Part shown: one piece after another, positions 1-8,471 of the stretch
Numbering within the stretch: the stretch's first letter is position 1
Layout of the letters: each line of letters starts with the position of its first letter
NCBI GenBank assembly: GCA_021784555.1
Contig: JAJYHY010000033.1
Span: 1-39,384, forward strand
Direction: 5' to 3'
Source: a bacterium
GTDB taxonomy: Bacteria > Verrucomicrobiota > Verrucomicrobiia > Limisphaerales > UBA8199
Length of the DNA: 39,384 nucleotides
Made by a program: the position numbers and the translations under genes
The notes under the pieces: generated by a model
Told to the model about the DNA's origin: nothing
Seen by the model: the letters and a program-made list of their open reading frames with translations, nothing else
The model's database searches: none

Positions 1-1
1 C

Positions 2-742
2 GTTCCCATGGACGAAAGGCGCTACCTGCGGCTCTTTGACGGGGCGCTCCCTGGCCAGGTCGCGATTGGCGAGGCAAGCTCCTCCTACCTGGTCACAAGG
101 GAGGCGGCGGAGCGGATTCGCCGGCGGGCGCCCAGCGCAAAAATCCTCATCCTGCTCAGAGACCCGGTCGAGAGGGCCTTCTCCCACTACCTGATGGACG
201 TCCGGGATGGGCTGGAGTCGCGGCCCTTCCTGGAGGCCGTGCAACACGACCACCGCGCGCCGCGGAAAGGATGGGGCGTCTCACGGCTCTATGTCGAGGA
301 GGGCCTCTACTTCAGTTCTGTCAAGAGATACCTGGACTTATTCGGTCCGGACAACGTGGCAGTCTTTTTGTTTGAGACGCTGTCCCTGAATTCGGGCCTT
401 GTCCTTTCGCGGGCCCTGGAGTTTCTGGGGCTGGATCCGGCGCTTGTCGGTCCAAGGAGGGACACCAGGATATACAACGCCTACTCCGTCGCCCGCGCGG
501 GCTGGGCCGCCTGGATCCTGAGGAGCAAGGCCATCCGCCTCTACGCAAATCGGCTGATTCCTCCCGCGTTGAGAGGGCGGCTCGCGGCGGCGGCCTTGCT
601 CAAGCCCTCAACGAAGCCGCGGATCGATCCCCGGGCGCTCGAGTACCTCCGCCCCCTGTTTGCGCGGGACATCGCCCAGCTCGAGAAACTCTTCGGCTGC
701 GAAATGCCCTTCTTCACCACCAAGGGCAGGCAGGGCATCCCG
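2..742 (+). CDS. Sulfotransferase, 5'-partial, without its own stop
   Basis: The reading frame is open from the first base, so the true start lies outside the window and the first ATG at 8 is probably internal. The protein shows the PAPS 3'-phosphate-binding region of sulfotransferases (RDPVERAFSHY, about residues 51-61 from the ATG at 8), preceded by the hydrophobic strand KILILL. The 5'-phosphosulfate loop expected near the N-terminus is not in the window. Such enzymes transfer sulfate from PAPS to sugars or other acceptors. Family-like sequence ends near FFTTKG (about 728). The frame then runs on to 1471 through sequence that is a shadow of the next gene, so the natural end is lost by frameshift or a junction. 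The end given is approximate. Function is fairly secure, integrity is not. Confidence 0.7.
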
Positions 743-854
743 ATACGCCTGGGACGGCTGGGGCGGGTGGATGGGAAGGATGGCGCTGGCGGTCGTCGCG
801 GGCGCGTTTATGCTGGGCCTGGGTGGGTTCTGTTGACGGCTCTTGTTCTGAATC

Positions 855-1247
855 ATGAGCGCGAACGGAAGAGTGTGGAGCGTGGTCTTCTGGACCAAGG
901 TGCTGATGGCGCTGGTGGTCACGGCGGCGCTGTGGGCCCAGTTCAACCTTGGCCAGTTTCACAACGCCTTCGCCAGTTGGCCGCCGGGCGGCAACGCAAC
1001 GCTGGCCAGCCGGTTTTCGACATGGGACGTCGCCCATTACTTGAGGCTGAGCGAATCCGGCTACAAGGCGGGGTCGAAATCCCGCGCGTTCTATCCCCTC
1101 TGGCCGGCGGCAATCCGTGTCGCAACCGTCCTGGCCGGCGGCCGTCCGGTTCTGGCGGCGATGCTGTTGACCAACGCGCTCTCGCTGCTGGCGTTCCGGA
1201 TGCTCTATCGGCTGGTCGAGCGGCACTGCGGGCCCGAGGTGAGCCGA
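855..1247 (+). pseudogene. N-terminal fragment of PIG-V-like membrane mannosyltransferase
   Basis: From ATG 855 the frame begins with a hydrophobic segment (VLMALVVTAALWAQF). It then has WDVAHYLRLSESGY followed by AFYPLWP, the pattern of the first luminal loop of PIG-V/GT-C type mannosyltransferases (tryptophan-aspartate, then Y-L-x-x-x-x-x-G-Y, then F-x-P-L-x-P). A second hydrophobic segment (AAMLLTNALSLLAF) follows. These are multi-pass membrane enzymes that use lipid-linked sugars and are usually several hundred residues long. Only about 130 residues are present. The frame then continues without a break into an unrelated prepilin-like sequence at about 1248. The junction position is estimated from where similarity changes. 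There is no clear ribosome binding site. Confidence 0.6.
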
Positions 1248-1559
1248 GATTCGCTCATCGGCATCCTGGCGGCGTTGCTGCTGCCGGCGCTGGGCCGGGC
1301 CAGGGCGGCGGCGCAAGGGGCGCAATGCGCCAGCGACCTGCGCCAACTGCGCCAGGCCTGGACGATGTACAGCGACGACAGCAACGGCCAGTTGCCCTGC
1401 AACACCGACGGCCAGGACGGCATGGGCGTGTTTACCAACTGGGTGGCGGGCACCATGAGCCGCGCCAATGACGCCACCAACACCCACCTGCTCATCGACC
1501 CGTCCGAGTCCTCGCTCTCCCGCTACATCCCCAGCCCCGGGATTTATGCGCGCCACTGA
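1248..1559 (+). pseudogene. Prepilin-like (DUF1559/pseudopilin-type) fragment fused to the mannosyltransferase frame
   Basis: The segment LIGILAALLLPALGRARA is the hydrophobic N-terminal helix of type II pseudopilin-like proteins. It is followed by the usual C-x-x-(D/N)-L-R-Q-L and MYSDDSNGQLP regions, then NWVAGTMS and a GIY motif that in full copies is followed by KCPAD. Both ends are missing: the G-F-T-L-I-E cleavage region is replaced by the mannosyltransferase fragment, and the sequence stops (ARH, stop at 1557) where KCPAD should follow. Compare the copy on the minus strand at 9046-9726, which still has GVYKCPAD. Full-length members are secreted or surface proteins processed by prepilin peptidase, and they are multiplied in Verrucomicrobiota and Planctomycetota. 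Confidence 0.65.
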
Positions 1560-1683
1560 AGAATTTGGAGGAGCATCTCATCCCCAAGCAGGCCAGCCGC
1601 CCCACGTGGATGTCCGCCGCGCCCCTTGCCACCTTCGGCATGCAGGCGGCATCACGTCTCCGGACATGGCGGGTGCCAGGCGA

Positions 1684-2310
1684 TTATGCCACCTTGAGCA
1701 ACTCCAGCACTTCGGCATCGGTTGTCTGGGGAAAGATGTCGTAATACCGGCCCACGGCCTCGAAATCCGGGTCCACGCAGAGGACAATCGTTTCATCGGC
1801 CAGGTTCGTAAGCCGCTCGACGGCGTTCTGGGAAGCGACGGGGGCGCTGACAATCACCCGGCTTGCGCCTTGGTTTCGAACCGAGAGGGCGGCGGCTTGC
1901 GTGGTCGCGCCGGTCGCCAGACCGTCATCCACAAGCAGCACGCGCCGATTCGCGATTTGGGGGCTGCCCGTCTTATGAAATCGGGCCTCGTAGCTGTGCA
2001 GGCGCTGTGTTTCTTCCCGAACAACTTTTTCCAATTCAGCCCGCACAGCGGGATGGTCCTGCGCCATGCGTTCGTCGAGTACGACGACCCCTTTCTCGGC
2101 CAGGGCCCCCACAGCAAACTCACGGTGAAACGGGTGCCCGATCTTCCGCACGATCAGAACGTCCAGGGGGGTTCGCAGCACGCGCGCCACTTCCGCCGCC
2201 ACGACCAGCCCGCCCCTGGGCAGACCGAGTACTACGTCCGCTTCGACACCGAGCGATTTCAGATGACTTCCGAGCTTCTGTCCCGCATCCTCTCGCGATG
2301 CAAACATCAT
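1684..2310 (-). CDS. Phosphoribosyltransferase family protein
   Basis: A type I phosphoribosyltransferase of 208 residues. The PRPP-binding loop is VLLVDDGLATGATT (hydrophobic strand, two acidic residues, then T-G-A-T), and an N-terminal GLPRGG strand-turn is typical of stand-alone phosphoribosyltransferases of unknown substrate that begin M-F-x-x-R-E-D-A-G. For that reason I start at the tandem ATG at 2310 (MMFASREDAG) rather than the upstream ATG at 2352, which would add a short unconserved tail. No Shine-Dalgarno sequence is visible. Family members may act in purine or pyrimidine salvage, but the substrate cannot be read from sequence. It lies downstream of pyrH on the same strand with a gap of about 160 bases. 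Confidence 0.88.
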   Translation of the reverse strand: MMFASREDAGQKLGSHLKSLGVEADVVLGLPRGGLVVAAEVARVLRTPLDVLIVRKIGHPFHREFAVGALAEKGVVVLDERMAQDHPAVRAELEKVVREETQRLHSYEARFHKTGSPQIANRRVLLVDDGLATGATTQAAALSVRNQGASRVIVSAPVASQNAVERLTNLADETIVLCVDPDFEAVGRYYDIFPQTTDAEVLELLKVA

Positions 2311-2473
2311 ATTGATTGGATCGACCCGTCCCGGGCAAAAATCAATGGCCAAACGAACTGGTTAGGTACCACCAAATACTCGAAATACGCGAAAGAAGGC
2401 GTTTGCTGAGGCGGACTGAGAAGTGAAGTGCATTTCGTGGTCACTCTGGCCTACAAAGAACTCGACTTCAGCC

Positions 2474-3238
<765 letters not shown>

Positions 3239-3351
3239 CTAACATGTCCCACACCGGGCGTCAATCCAACCCTCGGCTCATGTCTTCTTGAATCAGCCCT
3301 GCCGACTTGCCCAGTCCACAGCCGGCGATTAGACTTGTACCGATAGCCGAT

Positions 3352-3603
3352 ATGGAACCTCAAGGCCTTGGCCGGGATGAATGGCTGCGCAGAATGGTCC
3401 TCGTTGATCAGGGCTTGCGGCGGCAAGGGACACGCGCCCGACTAACCATCGTGGGCAGCGGGGCGGCGATTCTTGCCGGGCAGCCGGGGCGAACCTCCAT
3501 TGACCTGGATGTGTGGAGCGCGATGGGGCGCGAGGCCCGCCAGAAAGCGACCGAAAACCTCGGCTACCTGACAGCGATGAGCGCAAAGGGAGGGGGCATC
3601 TGA
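3352..3603 (+). pseudogene. Truncated nucleotidyltransferase-like protein (DUF6036-like)
   Basis: The first half (MEPQGLGRDEWLRRM, then LTIVGSGAAILAG and RTSIDLDVW) resembles the N-terminus of DUF6036-type nucleotidyltransferase-fold proteins, where a G-S/G motif is followed by R-T-x-D-x-D carrying the metal-binding aspartates. Such proteins are usually about 150-200 residues. Here the frame changes character after SIDLDVW and ends at residue 83, so an internal deletion joining the N-terminus to another C-terminal tail (ENLGYLTAMSAKGGG) is likely. The start at 3352 is chosen because the residues before it, back to 3307, look unconserved. The TGA overlaps the next ATG by TGATG (3601-3605), a translational-coupling arrangement typical of antitoxin/toxin-like pairs. 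Function is not established. Confidence 0.45.
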
Positions 3604-3921
3604 TGCTTACGGCTCGACAAAGAGAATTGATTGCTCGTCACCTCTTGGCTCATCCCGAGCATACCGGTGCGGCTCAGGCAGCGCCGGTGGGGAGAACTGG
3701 CCGTCTTGGCGCAATTCGCCCGGGATGACGCCCCGTCCTCCCTGGTGCATACCGATCCCGCCCTCTATCGAATGCTGCGTCAACAAATCACCGAGTTCCG
3801 CCTGCGCGGCTGGTCGTGTCTCGACGTTGAGGCGCTGCAGCGGCTGGACGCAGGCGCGCGGGAGACGAATACAGCGGCTGGAGATCGACGAGGCGCCGCT
3901 CGGAAGCCGCGCGCTTCATGA
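3603..3921 (+). pseudogene. Frameshifted small protein coupled to the preceding nucleotidyltransferase-like gene
   Basis: The ATG at 3603 overlaps the upstream stop. It opens a frame reading MLTARQRELIARHLLAHPEH that soon turns to low-complexity sequence and stops at 3728. In another forward frame, from about 3670, a better sequence continues (LRQRRWGELAVLAQFARDD, then LYRMLRQQITEFRLRGW and VEALQRLDAG), ending at 3921. The two parts read as one alpha-helical protein of about 100 residues broken by a frameshift between roughly 3660 and 3690. I do not recognise the family. The coupling suggests it worked with the upstream gene, possibly as a toxin-antitoxin-like pair. The downstream region 3922-4048 is AT-richer and contains TTGTTA and CTAGTT 17 bases apart (3965-3993), a poor promoter match. 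Confidence 0.35.
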
Positions 3922-4048
3922 GCGGGGTGAAGGCATTAAATTTCAGAGCATGCCTGAAAACATGTTGTTAACAGGTCAAGTTTTGTGCTAGTTTCTTTGT
4001 TGAATTCGCGCCCCTTTGTTGGTTAGGGTAGAGTCGAACTGTGCGTGT

Positions 4049-4921
4049 ATGAAACCCGCAAGCGCCACCGACTCCGGCAGAGCCCTCCCTGAGAAACGGA
4101 GGGTGGCGCTCCTGAAGTTGCTCGGAGACGAAGACCCGGCGGTCTATCGCACGATTCGCGAGAAGATCCTCGCCGGCGGTTCACAAGCAACCGAGTGGCT
4201 CCGCCCGCACGCCCTGAGCCGTGACCCCGTCGTGCGCCGCCACGTCCGGGCCATCCTCCTGCACTTTGACGGCCAGGCCGCTGACGACCAGTTCCTGGCG
4301 TTCTGCCTCAAACAGGGCCAAGAGCTCAACCTGGAGCAGGGCGCATTTCTCCTGGCCCGCACGCGCTATCCCGGCATCAACACCGAGGCCTACGGCGCGC
4401 TGCTCGACAGCTTTGCCGGCGAGCTTGGGCATCGGCTGGAGCGCCGGGCCAAGGCCTCAAAGACATTGTCCGAAGTCAATCGCTATCTCTTCGATGAATT
4501 GGGGTTCGCCGGCAACCAGCGCGATTATTACAACCCGGACAACAGCTACTTGAACCGTGTCATTGATCGGCGCACCGGCAGCCCGATCAGTCTCTGCCTG
4601 GTGTACTTGTTAGTGGCGCGGCGCTTGAGCCTGCCGGTCGCGGGCATCGGGCTGCCCGGACATTTTATCTGCCGCTACCAGTCCAGTTCGGCCGAGATGT
4701 ACGTTGATGCCTTCAATAGGGGCCAGTTCCTGACCAAGGCTGACTGCATCCAGTATCTTGCCAGGGGCAACTTCAGCCCGCGCGAAGATTATCTTTCTCC
4801 GTTGTCGGCCCGGCGCCTGCTGCTGCGCTTATGCGCCAACCTGCACCAGGTTTACCAGGAGCTGGAGAAACAGGATGAGGCTCTTCGGCTGCAACGTTAC
4901 ATGGTGGCCCTGGCGCGGTGA
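4049..4921 (+). CDS. SirB1-like transglutaminase-fold protein (Transglut_core2)
   Basis: This 290-residue protein has the SirB1/Transglut_core2 pattern. An N-terminal all-helical region (residues about 10-125) is followed by VNRYLFDELGFAGN, YYNPDNSYLNRVIDRRTG, SPISLCLVYLLVARRL and IGLPGHFICRY, then an AFNRG strand. The R-x-G-x-P-I-S-L and G-x-P-G-H-F motifs are the most conserved of the family; the cysteine in SLCLVY and histidine in PGHF are the likely active-site remnants. The biochemical role of SirB1 proteins is poorly defined; some are linked to peptidase-like or TPR-coupled functions. I start at ATG 4049 because the TTG at 4016 would add an unconserved tail. The stop is 15 bases before the inverted heptad repeat of the next element. 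Confidence 0.85.
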   Translation: MKPASATDSGRALPEKRRVALLKLLGDEDPAVYRTIREKILAGGSQATEWLRPHALSRDPVVRRHVRAILLHFDGQAADDQFLAFCLKQGQELNLEQGAFLLARTRYPGINTEAYGALLDSFAGELGHRLERRAKASKTLSEVNRYLFDELGFAGNQRDYYNPDNSYLNRVIDRRTGSPISLCLVYLLVARRLSLPVAGIGLPGHFICRYQSSSAEMYVDAFNRGQFLTKADCIQYLARGNFSPREDYLSPLSARRLLLRLCANLHQVYQELEKQDEALRLQRYMVALAR

Positions 4922-4935
4922 GTCATCAAAGGGGG

Positions 4936-4961
4936 AAGGCTAAAGGCTGAAGGCTAAAAGG
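4936..4961. repeat. Left inverted arm of heptad-repeat element (AAGGCTA words)
   Basis: Three consecutive 7-base words of consensus AAGGCTA/G (4936-4956) are followed by AAAGG. The reverse complement is found at 5361-5386 with one substitution (GGTTAA for GGCTAA) and one base of length difference. The arms flank the four-helix-bundle gene, and the left arm lies directly before its start codon, so it may also form the 5' side of an RNA hairpin over the whole gene. Confidence 0.85.
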
Positions 4962-4964
4962 AAA

Positions 4965-5327
4965 ATGAACCCACGACCGCAAGATTTGAAAGCACGCACC
5001 AAGGCGTATGCGCTGCGCGTCATCAAAATGTATTCCGAGCTGCCGAAGAACAACACCGTCGCCCAGGTTCTCGGCAAGCAGGTTCTTCGCTCCGGCACTT
5101 CCGTCGGCGCGAACTATCGCGAAGCCGCGCGCGGATGTTCCAAAGCGGAATTCATTTCCAAAATCGGCGACAGCCTCAAAGAGGTTGAAGAATCGGAGTA
5201 TTGGCTGGAATTGCTTGTGGAGAGCGGGCACGTGCCTGCCGCGAGAATGGCCAATCTGCTCGGTGAGACGCGTCAACTTATCGCCATCCTCACAACAATT
5301 GACAAGCGCGCGAAGGAAAAATGCTAA
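4965..5327 (+). CDS. Four-helix-bundle protein (23S rRNA IVP / bAvd-like family)
   Basis: A 120-residue protein with the family pattern: an N-terminal LKARTKAYALRVIKMYSELP helix, the central VLGKQVLRSGTSVGANYREA motif, then SKAEFISKIGDSLKEVEE and an ESEYWLELL helix, ending in LLGETRQLIAILTTIDKR. In spirochaetes and others this family is encoded by intervening sequences within 23S rRNA genes, and a homologue (bAvd) serves diversity-generating retroelements. Members probably bind RNA as oligomers; the cellular role of free-standing copies is unknown. Here the gene stands alone between two protein genes and is bracketed by heptad inverted repeats (4936-4961 and 5361-5395), 3 and 33 bases from the ORF ends. 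No reverse transcriptase or rRNA is adjacent. The start at 4965 directly follows the repeat. Confidence 0.95.
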   Translation: MNPRPQDLKARTKAYALRVIKMYSELPKNNTVAQVLGKQVLRSGTSVGANYREAARGCSKAEFISKIGDSLKEVEESEYWLELLVESGHVPAARMANLLGETRQLIAILTTIDKRAKEKC

Positions 5328-5360
5328 AGGCGAAATGCTAAGAATCTGCATCTGATTCCG

Positions 5361-5395
5361 CCTTTAACCTTCAGCCTTTAGCCTTTAGCCTTTGA
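5361..5395. repeat. Right inverted arm of heptad-repeat element (CCTTTAG words)
   Basis: Five consecutive 7-base words of consensus CCTTTAG run from 5361 to 5395. The first three and a half pair with the left arm at 4936-4961. Read on the minus strand, the array encodes the last residues of the EF-hand protein (QRLKAKG) and its TGA stop (5371-5373). It therefore overlaps a coding sequence. Confidence 0.85.
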
Positions 5396-7500
5396 AAGAG
5401 CGCCAGCCCCGCTGCCAGCAGGAGCAGGAGGAGGAGCAGGTAGAGCCACCAGCGCGGACGCCTTTCGGCGTACGGATCCGCCAGGTCGCGCCGGGCGCCG
5501 GGAGGGAGGACGGCGACGCGCGTGAGGGACACGCCGAAGGGGACGTTAATCCTGGCCCTGGCGTTAACAGCCCACCCGCTGGCGTCAAGAATGGGTCCCA
5601 GGTTGCGCCGCCGCAGCTTAAGCCAGGCCAGGACCATGGAAGGGCCGGAGATGACGCCGATGATGGCCAGCACGCCCAGGGGCATCATCCATCTCAAGGC
5701 GAGAAAGCCGGTCACAATGCCCCCGATCATGCCGCCCAGCCCGGCAACGCCGACACTCAGAGCGGCAATCATGCCGGGGTCGATCCGCTTGGAAATCTGC
5801 CCTGCCGAGGTGGCGCCTGGTTTTTGAGGCGCGGTTGCCATCCGCGCCAGGGTTGAGACAGCGAGGTCGTCCGCCGAGGTCGCACGCTTAGCGAACTGCT
5901 CCTGAATGGCGCGGGCGGCTTTCTTGTAAGGGGCCCAGAAGGCCTGGCGGATGCTGATGGGATTATCCTGAATCCGGATGATGGTCGCGTCCCAGTCGCG
6001 CCCTTGGCGGTCGTAGAAAAGACCGTTGCGTCCCACCAGCAAGTTGTCGGAGTCGCCGTTGGTGAAGGCGGCCACAATCTGCATTTTCTCGCCGGTAGCC
6101 TTGCGCACGCAATCACAATAGGCGAGGTAAGCGCCGGCCAGGCCGGCCATAGCGGCGTGTTTGGCGGCGTCTTCAACGCGCAAGCAGAGATCGCAACTCC
6201 GCTGGTCCAGGAAAAGTGTGCCCGCCTGAAAGATGGCCTTGGCCTTGCCGCTGTAGAAATCGCGGAATGAAACGAAGTTGTTGAGGAGGCGGAAGAGGTC
6301 GCGGTGCAAACGCAACAACTTTTCCACGGTCGCGATGTCGTTGACCTGCGCCTGGAATGTCAGATCGGTGGCAATCAGCGTTGAGACGGCCTCTTTGCCC
6401 GGCCCCGTCAATATGGCGCGGATGCGCTCGATGCCGAGCTTCTCAACCGGGGCGCCTGTCTTTGCGGCTATCCAGGTCTCATAATGGGCGAAGCAACCCT
6501 TGATGGCCGTCCAATTGTCCTCAAGCATCGCCTCTCCGGCGCCGAGCAGCGGCTTGACCACCTGCGCCTCGAATCGCGCCATGGCGTCCACCCACGCCGG
6601 ATTGACCCCCTCCCGCAACGGCAATGGCCGTCCGGCCCGGATGCGCGAGAGCGGCAGAGCGGCGATTTCAGCCGAAGAGAGCGTCAGCTCTTTGGCGCTA
6701 AACGATAAGTAATCGTTTTCGTCACGATTCAAGGCATCTTCAGAGCGCGGGTCGAATGCGGCCAACCGGCAGCGGGCGAAATAGTCCTCCACCTTGGGTT
6801 TGACGGCCTGGAATACGGCGTAAGCGCCGGCGGTCGCATCACCAAGTGGCAACGTCTCGGGATGGGCCACGGCCTCTTGCCGCCAGTCCATATAGGCCTG
6901 AGCTTGCGTAAAGAACAAATCCACCTTGGCCTGACTCACACCCGGTTTGCCGCTGTGGTCAGTCTCGGCGCCAAGACAGGCAATAATGTCCTCAACGAGC
7001 GCCTGGGTCTCGGGCTCCTGGGTCGAATCGGAGGGGATGATGCCATCGCCATTGTAGGGGGTCTGGGCGAGAGCGCCGGCGGTGTTCGCGGTGTCCTCGA
7101 GGGTAACTGTCTGGGCTTGGCTCTTACCCAGGCCGGCAAGGATCTGCCTTGCGGAGGACAGGATCTGCGCGCCTTCGGGGTCGCTGTCGTTGATGGCGGA
7201 GAGAGAGATTTCCGCGGCGCCCTGGAGCAAGTCATCAGGGTTCTTGAGCATGGAACAAACCCAGTTCGTCGCGGCGATGATTTCCGGCGCCCGGATACGT
7301 CCATCCTTATCCGCATCGATCAGCGCCAGGGTCTTTGAATCGAACTCCAGGCCGGTCGTGGGACAGGCCAAGGCGACCCAGAGCTTCTGATCAAGCTGCT
7401 CCAAAGCAGCCAGGTCGGCGCCTGAGGCCAGTTCCACTTGATCAAAACCGCCAATTCGGGAGAATCTCCAGATATGCTTCGAGTTCAGCGCAACGCCCAT
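5371..7500 (-). CDS. EF-hand-containing membrane protein
   Basis: A 709-residue protein. A canonical EF-hand loop, DADKDGRIRAPE, is at residues 62-73, and a second loop-like NGDGIIPSD lies near 150. A long, mainly helical region follows, with a CDLCLRVEDAAKH segment and GDSDNLLVGRNGLFYDRQGRDW, then a hydrophobic stretch at about 576-626 (probably two membrane helices) and a final one at about 684-701 (WWLYLLLLLLLLAAGLALF). I believe this is a conserved uncharacterised family that binds calcium and sits in the inner membrane with most of the protein soluble. The extreme C-terminus (QRLKAKG) is encoded by the heptad repeat at 5361-5395, so the original end was probably replaced or extended when the repeat arrived. 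The start at 7500 is the only good option, without a clear ribosome binding site. Confidence 0.8.
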   Translation of the reverse strand: MGVALNSKHIWRFSRIGGFDQVELASGADLAALEQLDQKLWVALACPTTGLEFDSKTLALIDADKDGRIRAPEIIAATNWVCSMLKNPDDLLQGAAEISLSAINDSDPEGAQILSSARQILAGLGKSQAQTVTLEDTANTAGALAQTPYNGDGIIPSDSTQEPETQALVEDIIACLGAETDHSGKPGVSQAKVDLFFTQAQAYMDWRQEAVAHPETLPLGDATAGAYAVFQAVKPKVEDYFARCRLAAFDPRSEDALNRDENDYLSFSAKELTLSSAEIAALPLSRIRAGRPLPLREGVNPAWVDAMARFEAQVVKPLLGAGEAMLEDNWTAIKGCFAHYETWIAAKTGAPVEKLGIERIRAILTGPGKEAVSTLIATDLTFQAQVNDIATVEKLLRLHRDLFRLLNNFVSFRDFYSGKAKAIFQAGTLFLDQRSCDLCLRVEDAAKHAAMAGLAGAYLAYCDCVRKATGEKMQIVAAFTNGDSDNLLVGRNGLFYDRQGRDWDATIIRIQDNPISIRQAFWAPYKKAARAIQEQFAKRATSADDLAVSTLARMATAPQKPGATSAGQISKRIDPGMIAALSVGVAGLGGMIGGIVTGFLALRWMMPLGVLAIIGVISGPSMVLAWLKLRRRNLGPILDASGWAVNARARINVPFGVSLTRVAVLPPGARRDLADPYAERRPRWWLYLLLLLLLLAAGLALFQRLKAKG

Positions 7501-7543
7501 AGGGTTTAAACATTCCGGGCGTTAACATGCCATAACGTGCGCG

Positions 7544-7578
7544 GATTTGCGATTTTGGAATTGCGATTTGCGAATGGG
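7544..7578. repeat. Heptad-repeat array (GATTTGC words)
   Basis: Five 7-base words of consensus GATTTGC lie between the lipoprotein's 3' end and the EF-hand gene's 5' end. The last word is degenerate. The same consensus appears at 15653-15674. The rest of the 165-base gap (7501-7665) holds no gene I can support. Confidence 0.75.
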
Positions 7579-7665
7579 GGACCGCCGTTGAGAGCCTGCT
7601 CGCAAATGCGCCGAACACTCCTGCGGTTGCTGACGCGGACTTTGTCACTGGCCGCACGTTCACTC

Positions 7666-8283
7666 TCATCGTTTCTCCGGGATGTCGGTTGAGGTGTAGC
7701 TGATGAATCCGAGAAATTTGTAGTATTTGATGTGAGCCCTGCCAACCATCGACCCGGTAGAGAAATAGTGTTCCCGGTCATGTGTCGAGTAGGCCAGCAA
7801 GGCGAATTTGGCGGTGGAAAACTGTTTGTCAGATTTGAACAGAGCGATCTCCGGAATCGGGAGCGTGCCGGTGAAGGGTATAGGCAGGCCGGTCTTGGGG
7901 ATTCCAATCAATGAGCTAGTGCTGTCAATCGAGAGCGATCCACTCCGAGCCTCAATGACAATATCGGCGTTTGTCTCGCTATCGACCAGCAGGGCGCCGG
8001 CGCTGCTCAGCGCGTCTCGGATGGCGCCCAGTGCGTATTGAGGATCGTAGCTGGCGAAATAGTTGGTCTCGACAAATACGCGTTCCTGGTCGAAACTGGA
8101 CAGACTCACTGTCCGCACGGCCCGATCAGCCGCCGTGCTTAACAGGAGCTGTTCCACGGCAGAGCGCGGAGGCTGGGTCAGGTTGGTCTGAAGACAACCT
8201 GTGCATAGGCAGGCCAGAACAAAAGACATGCCGGCGAGCCATGTCTGTCTCGAGGCGGATCTCGATCCTTCGAGTAGTAGCAT
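7666..8283 (-). CDS. Putative lipoprotein, DUF6655-like
   Basis: A 205-residue exported protein. The N-terminal hydrophobic segment MSFVLACLCTGC (from about residue 19) ends in a cysteine preceded by T-G. This resembles a lipoprotein signal peptidase site, although cysteine at -3 is unusual. The mature part opens with NLTQPPRSAVEQLLLSTAADRAV, which I associate with the uncharacterised DUF6655 lipoproteins, and continues with FVETNYFASYDPQYALGAIRDAL, ADIVIEARSGSLSID, and a C-terminal beta-rich part. Function is unknown; an outer-membrane-anchored periplasmic protein is likely. The start could instead be the internal ATG at 8229, which places the hydrophobic core nearer the N-terminus. It is transcribed away from folK and the two genes are divergent. 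Confidence 0.75.
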   Translation of the reverse strand: MLLLEGSRSASRQTWLAGMSFVLACLCTGCLQTNLTQPPRSAVEQLLLSTAADRAVRTVSLSSFDQERVFVETNYFASYDPQYALGAIRDALSSAGALLVDSETNADIVIEARSGSLSIDSTSSLIGIPKTGLPIPFTGTLPIPEIALFKSDKQFSTAKFALLAYSTHDREHYFSTGSMVGRAHIKYYKFLGFISYTSTDIPEKR

Positions 8284-8369
8284 CGCACATGCTATACTTT
8301 GACGTGCGAGCCGTCAACCGGGTGAAGACCCCAACGAGGGGCGATAGAGCCTGGAAAGGCACAAGCCGA

Positions 8370-8425
8370 CATCGAACAACCAACATCCGACATCGAACAT
8401 CGAAGATCCAACGCCCAATACCCGA
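8370..8425. repeat. Heptad-repeat array (CATCGAA words)
   Basis: Eight 7-base words in strict phase with consensus CATCGAA (several degenerate, such as CAACCAA and TACCCGA) lie 46 bases before the folK start, between two divergent genes. No ORF or inverted partner is associated with it here. Confidence 0.8.
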
Positions 8426-8471
8426 TCCATGTATCCGCACCTGCCCATCACTCCACCGCTCCATTGGCTCC

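Noticed and set aside
8-1471. A single 487-residue protein covering the sulfotransferase and beyond
   Set aside because: Only the first half is sulfotransferase-like. The second half is low-complexity sequence opposite in frame to the mannosyltransferase and prepilin fragments, which have clear motifs.
8370-8425. CRISPR array
   Set aside because: Words are seven bases with no spacers, so the periodicity does not fit CRISPR.
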